Source: Bacillota bacterium (GTDB lineage Bacteria > Bacillota > Clostridia > Christensenellales > Aristaeellaceae). From it: 15,827 nt of DNA. The stretch is taken from the NCBI GenBank assembly GCA_023411395.1, contig JAEYOV010000055.1, positions 1 through 15,827 on the forward strand. The letters run 5' to 3'. The position numbers and the translations under genes were made by a program. The notes under the pieces are model-generated. The model worked only from the letters and a program-made list of their open reading frames with translations, was not told the origin of the DNA and did not search any database. Below, in pieces: positions 12,901 to 15,827 of this stretch (position 1 is its first letter; every line of letters begins with the position of its first letter).

Positions 12901-15827
12901 TATATGGTACCTTCTTACTATAAAGAACTTACAGAAATGCCACTGACAGCAACAGGGAAAATAGACAGAAAAGCTTTACCTATTGTGGAAGAAGTAGTGG
13001 GCACTGTGGATAGAACGGTTGAAGAACCAAGAAATGATATGGACAGACAACTGATTGCAATCTGGAAAGAAGTATTAGGAAAGCAAGGTATAGGGATTAA
13101 TGATGACTTCTTTGAATTAGGCGGACACTCTTTAAGTGCAACAATCCTAACTGGAAGGATACATAAGGCATTCAGCGTAGAGGTGCCCTTAAAAGATATC
13201 TTTAAATTCAGTATCCTTAGGGACATGAGTGACTTTATTACAGGGCATGAGGAGAAAAAGTTTAAAGAGATAGAGCGTACTTTGGAGCAAGAGTGGTATG
13301 AAACTTCTGCAGGGCAAAAACGTATGTATTTACTTCAAAGCCTGGATCAGACAAGTACTGCTTATAATAACCCGTTGTTTATGGAAGCTATGGGTAAGCT
13401 TGACGTTAACAAGCTTAGAGAATGCTTCTTAAAGCTTATTAAAAGACATGAGGCTTTACGTACCAGCTTTATGTTGCAGGATAAAGAGCTGAAACAAAAG
13501 ATATATTCTCCAGAAGAAATGAATTTTGAGATTATGGAGGCAAGCTTAAAGACAGAGGAAGAGATAAAAGCCTTTATGGAGGAATTTGTTCAGCCATTTG
13601 ATCTGTCTAAAGCACCATTAATTAGGGTTTGTGTGATTAAGGTTTCTGAAAACAGGTTTATCATAGGCTACGATATGCATCACATTATATGTGATGGCAC
13701 ATCTGTGCAGATACTCGCTTCGGAACTTAGCAAACTTTATAATGATGAAGCTCTGCCAAAGTTAAGAATCACTTATAAGGACTATGCAGCATGGCAGCTA
13801 AAACACAGAGAATCTGAAGCCTTTAAGGCTCATGAAGATTATTGGTTAAACGAATTTGAAGATATAATAACCCTCGATTTGCCAACAGACTATACAAGGC
13901 CAAAGATCAAGAGCTTCGAAGGAGATACTATTACTGTTCAGCTAGATGGGGATACAGTAGATAAACTGCAAAACTTAGCAAAAGAAACAGACACTACACT
14001 GTTTATGGTTCTTTTGGCAAGTTTGAAAATCCTATTCTACAAATATTCTGGACAAGAAGATATTACTGTTGGAACAGCTATAGCAGGAAGGACCCATCAG
14101 GATTTAGAAGATCTTATAGGGGTATTTATCAATACGCTGGCGATCAGAAGTAAAATTGAACCAGAAGAAGGCTTTAAAGACTACTTATTAAGGCTTAGAG
14201 AAAAAGTACTTAATACTTATGAACATCAAGAATACCAGTTTGATGAACTGGTTGAGAAAGTATACAAGAAACAAGATCCAAGCAGAAATCCTTTGTGTGA
14301 TGTGATGTTTATTTTACAGAACATGAATAAAGGGAATTTTGCATTACGTGATAGCATACTTAAGAGGATGGATTATCAGAATAAAACCTGTAAGTTTGAT
14401 CTTTCAATAACTGCCTATACAATGCAACAACACCTGGAAGTAGAGTGGTCTTATTGTACCAAACTCTTTAAGCAAGAAACTATTAAACAAATGTGTATTC
14501 ATTGGCAGGAAGTACTTCAGTCAATTACTAATAATCTGGAGAAACCGGTAGATGACATAAATCTTCTTACAGCTCAAGAAAAAATGTTGTATGGGTTTAA
14601 TAAACCCTATGTAGATGACACATGGCAGAAAACAATACATAAGCTTTTTGAAATGCAGGTAGAAAAGAATCCAGATAAGGTAGCTGCAAGATATAAAGAA
14701 AAGCAATTAACTTACAGAGCGTTAAACCAAAAAGCCAATCAACTGGCTCGATTGTTAAAAACACAGGGCACGGAAAATAAAAGCATCATAGGAATTTTAC
14801 TGGATCGCTCACTAGAAATGATCATAAGCATTATAGCTGTTTTAAAGGCAGGAGGCGCTTACTTGCCACTTGATCCGACTTATCCAGAAGAACGTATCCG
14901 TTATATGCTTGAGCATAGTAAAGCAAAAGTTATCTTAACACAAGAGCAATACCTAGATAAAATCAACATACCTTGCAACATAATAAATGTTTACGAGGAA
15001 AGTATTGATCATTTTGAGAACAGCAATATACATTATGAGATTAACAGCAACAACCTGGCCTATGTCATTTATACTTCTGGTTCTACAGGCCTTCCTAAAG
15101 GCGTTATGATAGAACATGGGGCAGTAGCGAATTTTATTAAAGGGATAACTGAAAGAATAGATTTTTCAGAGAGCCAAAGGATTTTAGCTTTAACCACAAT
15201 TTCTTTTGATATTTTTGCACTAGAAACATTACTGCCGTTAACCCAAGGAACAGAAATTATTATTGCAAGTGAAGATGATCAGCAGGATGCAAGACTGCTT
15301 GCACAGTGCATTATTGAAAGCAATATTGATATGCTTCAAATGACACCTTCAAGGTTACAGCTTTTGGCAGCATATGATAAGGAACTTGACTGTCTTAAAA
15401 ATGTAAAAACGATTATGGTAGGTGGAGAAGCATTCCCGCAATCCTTGCTTCATGACCTCAAAAAGTTTAATGAGCTTAAGATCTACAATATGTATGGACC
15501 AACAGAAACGACTGTATGGTCAACGATAAAGGATCTGACGGATACCGAAGAAATAGATATTGGCACACCAATAATCAATACTCAGATATTTATTATGGAT
15601 AAAAATGGTCATTTGCAACCAACAGGTATTCCAGGAGAACTTTGCATTGGTGGAAAAGGTTTGGCCAGAGGATATCTTAACAGTCCTGAGCTTACAGATG
15701 AAAAGTTTATATGCCATCCATTTAATCCAGGTGAAAAGATTTACAGGACAGGAGATTTGGCAAAGTGGCTTCCAAATGGTCATATCCAATTTATAGAAAG
15801 ATTAGACCATCAAGTTAAAATACGAGG
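3886..15827 (+). CDS. multimodular non-ribosomal peptide synthetase, 3' end beyond the window
   Basis: One open frame of at least 3980 codons, with no stop or frameshift, runs off the right edge. It is an assembly-line enzyme that activates building blocks as adenylates, loads them on carrier domains and joins them. Domain order by residue: C1 1-430, A1 436-935, T1 950-1020, C2 1040-1460, A2 1473-1975, T2 1985-2060, C3 2083-2520, A3 2540-3030, T3 3045-3125, C4 3139-3560, A4 3570-3980+. HHxxxDG motifs lie at 126, 1162, 2211 and 3265. Carrier serines are 984, 2021 and 3082. A10 lysines are 930, 1967 and 3025. No epimerase, methyltransferase, ketoreductase, thioesterase, signal peptide or membrane segment is seen, so it is a cytosolic elongation enzyme. 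The ATG at 3886 follows GGAGGGG. The product is unknown; I do not recognise a named synthetase. A1/A2 and C2/C4 are internal duplicates. The divergent TetR gene may regulate it. Confidence 0.97.
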   Translation, partial: MKQITKYQQNIFEMDRATQNSTASICCGVIFNKSNALKYLSQVLNLILEKNNILRARIKNNHGKIVQEYIPYEWVDFPVLNCDTIEEYNEWVKGESKKQIDIYGQLIEITLFTMEDKQSGFYFKIHHIISDGWTIRNIVKWVGDNYTKYMNGEPLEINCSQYDEFIEKEKIYLSSEAYRTDQKFWTELVNENLDIHYFCEQATLDTTAQRYEAPINQKISQKIKDFCKKNSLSELSFFMAVMGLYLYKIKNYNQFYLGTPLINRIGPKEKQSLGMFVNTLPVLIGCNGLNTINEVFKNINKNLYDGFRHHKYCYNDLLAKLREDGFNEVLFDTVINYHIIEIFDNNYDDIKVEHYFQSNQTFSLSINIDYRLTQGYFHIDYDYQTEKLKEDDIKSLHECILNIINEVTEDPSQIVDDIEILSEDEKNIILNVFNNTYTIYPKDKTIIHVFEEQVAKNPNETAVIFEDQQMSYHELSCKVNEIVSALYEHGVRPGHKVAMLLTRALSNIVIQLSVLKIGAVFVPIDINNPEQRISHILKDSEAKFLVTNINSRYVSEERECKILLYKQLEKNHKYMKSFDYEISSEDPCYIIYTSGSTGLPKGCVLKHRGLVNFFVNNNILDTCNKLSKKISLAINSVAFDFFIAETLLMLLNGYTVVLANEREQLSQTELRKLVLRTKANILQTTPTRLSLLTEDESQIDFMQQFEIVISGGEELTPSFFKRLQSMTKAKVFNPCGPSEASVWALGGDIHDCQQDEENRIHIGKPIANVQVYILDKNQKLLPIGMPGELCIAGDGVGLGYLNNKDLTREKFIDNPFGSGKMYRTGDLARWRPDGNIEFLGRIDDQVKIRGLRIELGEIDTTIRSQKGMKDVAVIARTGANNDKYLCAYVVSDESVDLEVLKNEMRKALPEYMVPTHMMQIDSIPMTRNGKLDRNALPQIILTRDHTYEAPRNETEEILCEIFTEVLGVEKVGIQDNFFELGGHSLKAISMINLIEQKMSVKLSVRDIFAHPSAKGLGELISNQDSVQYQSIPKSAVKDYYFMSSAQKRIYLTCQMQEESISYNMPMCMELKGEFDSQKMISALEMLTLRHDVLRTSFHVENGAFIARIHEEAEIDFEVLQFNEVPEGMMDTFVRPFNLSEAPLMRLKVVEVGDKSFILFDMHHIISDGVSINILINELSKLYNGENLPEQRITYKDYAIWQAEQRESETFKKQETYWTRDLKDAEILDLPTDYSRPKIKSSEGNTVKMHLDQKIVDKLQNLAKETDSTLFMVLLASLKVLFYKYSGQKDIIVGTVSAGRTHQDLDSIIGMFVNTLAVRSEIEPEERFKDYLLRLREKVLDVYEHQDYPFDELVEKVYKNQDPSRNPLFDVIFILQNMDRVDFTLEDSVIKQVDYQEKTCKMDLAITAYTMERGLEVEWSYCTKLFIQETVKQMCIHWQEVLQSIINQPKQSVSHINLLMESEKNKILKEFNNTYATYPKDKTIIEVFEEQVAKNSNETAVIFEDEQMSYQELSCKVNEVTSALYEQGVRPGDKVAMLLTRALSNIVIQLSVLKVGAVFIPVDINNPEQRITHILKDSGAKFLVTNINTSFISKDGEWKSLIYEELEKNHKHMVSLDYQVSSEDPCYIIYTSGSTGLPKGCLLKHKGLVNFCVNHNLQGACKKLGKKIGVAVNNVAFDAFIVESLMMLLNGYTVVLANEREQVNQSEFRKLVLRTKANILQTTPTKLYLFTQDESQIDFMQQFEIIVSGGEELKPSFFKRLKKMTNARLFNPYGPSEASVCALGGDIYDYEQNEEIRIHIGKPIANVQVYILDNNQKLLPIGVPGELCIAGDGVGLGYINNEALTREKFIDNPFGRGKLYKTGDLARWHHDGNIEYLGRIDDQVKIRGLRIELGEIDNTIRRQKGIKDVAVIAKADANSNKYLCAYVVSDEMVDLEALKNEMRKGLPEYMVPTHMMQVDNIPMTRNGKLDKKALPEIVIKRIKEYVPPRNDHEKLLCDIFGEVLGIEQVGIHDSFFELGGDSIKAIRIASRYREEGYDIKVRDLLTGATVENICQSAIALDDQTASIQEIGIIEAIGAVEDIPYYKASAAQKRMYLLQEMDKQSTVYNLPMNLICEQEIDIDRMKESMKKLIERHEILRTSFHVVDGEIMQKIHKTEEIDFSFEQTELQREEEITKYIEDFDKPFDLTTAPLLRFGIIKSGKTEYILLLNMHHIIVDGTTVGNMLEEFIALYEGEVLPEIKLQYKDFAAWEDKKYEKGIISKEEAYWLNKFKGELPHAELPVDYPRQAMQDFKGDMYCFQVKEELLEDLRKLCKEEDVSLFAVFLTAYNMLLSRLMNEKDIIVGAPVNNRNHVQLEKMIGLFLNTLAIRNNVDPHLTFKEFLKEVNTNVAEAMENQNYQFESLLDKLEVPRRLNRTPLFDTIINFYSHNVQIEHEIGNKLKMKSYGESVEKTKFDITLYVHDYKDCIQVGCNYRSSLFKRETIIYFMEEYVKLFEQICEDRNKNLTSYKVFGKDKLRKKDNPVCIKREYESLSKYDEGLVKRFERMAKLYAEHTVVKDGSLSLAYEQLNKRANSIGKKIMTHATDTQTKVALLCNHGADVVTGILGAIKAGAIFIPLDPSYPVERIQYMLSNAETSLLITDKENKMLGESLVNNSDGLVELYEITDEESEENIDCEIRPNQIAYVMYTSGSTGQPKGVIQTHENILRFISDYIDDLKIGSDDKVSLISSYTHATGIIDIFSALLSGATLCIYDIKQQGNMENLVKWLEEDEVTIYHSVPSVYRYLLKEKEEDNKTHLRLIILGGESVHKSDVELYKKHFSKECILVNLFGSSEVLIATSYLVDQSMEIAGQTVPIGYLVDAADCYILNEPGEDQGIYGIGEIVYSSPYLAKGYWNLEEKTKEVFAPNPVTGEGIVYRSGDMGRLLPDGRLEYLGRKDYQVKIRGYRVETGEIEGIMSQLKGIDKSVVVAYQNEQGEYFLTTYYTVKENESVEQNAIKEALKMSLPGYMVPSYYKELTEMPLTATGKIDRKALPIVEEVVGTVDRTVEEPRNDMDRQLIAIWKEVLGKQGIGINDDFFELGGHSLSATILTGRIHKAFSVEVPLKDIFKFSILRDMSDFITGHEEKKFKEIERTLEQEWYETSAGQKRMYLLQSLDQTSTAYNNPLFMEAMGKLDVNKLRECFLKLIKRHEALRTSFMLQDKELKQKIYSPEEMNFEIMEASLKTEEEIKAFMEEFVQPFDLSKAPLIRVCVIKVSENRFIIGYDMHHIICDGTSVQILASELSKLYNDEALPKLRITYKDYAAWQLKHRESEAFKAHEDYWLNEFEDIITLDLPTDYTRPKIKSFEGDTITVQLDGDTVDKLQNLAKETDTTLFMVLLASLKILFYKYSGQEDITVGTAIAGRTHQDLEDLIGVFINTLAIRSKIEPEEGFKDYLLRLREKVLNTYEHQEYQFDELVEKVYKKQDPSRNPLCDVMFILQNMNKGNFALRDSILKRMDYQNKTCKFDLSITAYTMQQHLEVEWSYCTKLFKQETIKQMCIHWQEVLQSITNNLEKPVDDINLLTAQEKMLYGFNKPYVDDTWQKTIHKLFEMQVEKNPDKVAARYKEKQLTYRALNQKANQLARLLKTQGTENKSIIGILLDRSLEMIISIIAVLKAGGAYLPLDPTYPEERIRYMLEHSKAKVILTQEQYLDKINIPCNIINVYEESIDHFENSNIHYEINSNNLAYVIYTSGSTGLPKGVMIEHGAVANFIKGITERIDFSESQRILALTTISFDIFALETLLPLTQGTEIIIASEDDQQDARLLAQCIIESNIDMLQMTPSRLQLLAAYDKELDCLKNVKTIMVGGEAFPQSLLHDLKKFNELKIYNMYGPTETTVWSTIKDLTDTEEIDIGTPIINTQIFIMDKNGHLQPTGIPGELCIGGKGLARGYLNSPELTDEKFICHPFNPGEKIYRTGDLAKWLPNGHIQFIERLDHQVKIR
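5182..6696 (+). repeat. duplicated adenylation-domain DNA, copy 1 (A1)
   Basis: This stretch matches 8293-9807 with no net insertion or deletion, at an offset of 3111 bases (1037 codons). Long runs are identical, including the start of the domain (TTTAATAATACTTAT) and much of the core. By eye roughly four residues in five are identical. It marks an intragenic duplication or gene conversion. Confidence 0.85.
7363..8220 (+). repeat. duplicated condensation-domain DNA, copy 1 (C2)
   Basis: From the HHxxxDG motif to the domain end this matches 13672-14529 at a constant offset of 6309 bases, without net indels over about 858 bases. Shared landmarks include ETDxTLFMVLLASLK, YKYSGQxDI and LQNM. The upstream half of C2 is less like C4. 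Confidence 0.8.
8293..9807 (+). repeat. duplicated adenylation-domain DNA, copy 2 (A2)
   Basis: Partner of 5182-6696. Copy 2 differs in the specificity pocket (236, 239, 299, 331) and in a patch before the A3 motif (about residues 1590-1615), while the flanks and the A7-A10 subdomain remain nearly the same. Confidence 0.85.
10132..13260 (+). other. NRPS module 3: C3-A3-T3 with unusual adenylation pocket
   Basis: C3 opens with ASAAQKRMYLL and has HHIIVDG at 2211-2217. The C3-A3 linker (about residues 2500-2550) is long and lysine-rich, unlike the linkers of modules 1, 2 and 4. A3 keeps the ATP core: YTSGSTGQPKG (2686-2696), YRSGDMGRLLPDGR at A7, a GRKDYQVKIRGYR A8 motif and TGKIDRKALP with Lys3025. 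At A4 it reads THATGIID in place of a SFD-type motif, placing Ala2732 at the Asp235 position, and A5 reads LFGSSE instead of YGPTE. Pocket residues: A-T-I-H-I-G-L-I-A-K. By family knowledge, loss of Asp235 goes with substrates lacking a free alpha-amino group, such as beta-amino or hydroxy acids. T3 carries LGGHSL, Ser3082. Confidence 0.85.
13300..15827 (+). other. NRPS module 4 (partial): C4-A4, glycine predicted
   Basis: C4 opens with TSAGQKRMYLL and has HHIICDG at 3265-3271; its downstream half matches C2 closely at a fixed 6309-base offset. A4 is not part of the A1/A2 pair: it has a standard TTISFDIF A4 motif (Asp3775), YTSGSTGLPKG (3729-3739), NMYGPTETTV at A5 and RTGDLAKW at A7. The window ends inside the A8 motif (LDHQVKIR), so A9-A10 and T4 are off the edge. 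Pocket residues: D-I-L-Q-M-G-M-V-W, with the lysine not visible. This fits the glycine code (DILQLGLIWK and close variants, from memory), so glycine is the confident call. Confidence 0.85.
13672..14529 (+). repeat. duplicated condensation-domain DNA, copy 2 (C4)
   Basis: Partner of 7363-8220. The copy continues to the CIHWQEVLQS segment at the end of the condensation domain, but the following A4 is unrelated to A2, so the recombination boundary lies near the C-A linker at about 14530-14600. Confidence 0.8.

Noticed and set aside
6013..15789. Numerous minus-strand ORFs of 60-100 codons across the NRPS
   Set aside because: Shadows of the coding strand; paralogous ones recur at the same places in A1 and A2 because the DNA is duplicated, and none has a ribosome binding site or known domain.
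1..15827. CRISPR array, tRNA genes, or a frameshift in the NRPS
   Set aside because: No regularly spaced short repeats and no tRNA cloverleaf seen next to the 5S gene or elsewhere; the NRPS frame stays open through every line from 3886 to the end.

Overview
The window reads as chromosomal DNA of a low-GC, AT-rich Gram-positive bacterium, most likely an anaerobic Clostridia-type Firmicute. The signs are strongly AT-biased codon use, GGAGG-type ribosome binding sites close to the start codons, very AT-rich intergenic DNA, a Firmicute-like 5S rRNA and hairpin-plus-U-tract terminators. I cannot name the genus from the sequence alone.

Layout. Positions 18-134 are a 5S rRNA, the end of a ribosomal RNA operon, followed by two intrinsic terminators (151-175 and 272-309) and a leader with inverted and direct repeats. 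A cytoplasmic family 3 glycoside hydrolase (444-2468, +) follows. It converges on a TetR-family repressor (2596-3186, -), and one perfect hairpin (2557-2586) can terminate both. A roughly 700-base, extremely AT-rich divergent intergenic region (3187-3885) separates the repressor from the dominant feature. That is a single uninterrupted reading frame from 3886 to beyond the right edge (at least 3980 codons) encoding a multimodular non-ribosomal peptide synthetase (NRPS).

The visible NRPS order is C1-A1-T1 / C2-A2-T2 / C3-A3-T3 / C4-A4(cut). I translated it line by line and found no stop or frameshift. All four C domains have an intact HHxxxDG motif. The three complete A domains keep the A10 lysine, and the three carrier domains keep the phosphopantetheine serine. 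Pocket residues read by aligning by eye to the PheA positions are: A1 DFAQIGPVWK (unassigned), A2 DAVQVGPVCK (unassigned), A3 ATIHIGLIAK (lacks the Asp that normally grips the alpha-amino group) and A4 DILQMGMV(W) (glycine-like). The predicted partial product is therefore X1-X2-X3-Gly-..., where X3 is probably not an ordinary alpha-amino acid. The N-terminal C domain suggests either an N-acyl cap or a donor supplied in trans.

The gene carries clear traces of internal duplication. A1 and A2 are close copies at a fixed offset of 3111 bases that differ mainly in pocket positions. The downstream halves of C2 and C4 are close copies at a fixed offset of 6309 bases. A3 and C3 come from different lineages. 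The divergent TetR gene is a candidate local regulator of the NRPS; nothing in the sequence proves this. No transporter, phosphopantetheinyl transferase or thioesterase is in the window, so the rest of the cluster must lie to the right or elsewhere.
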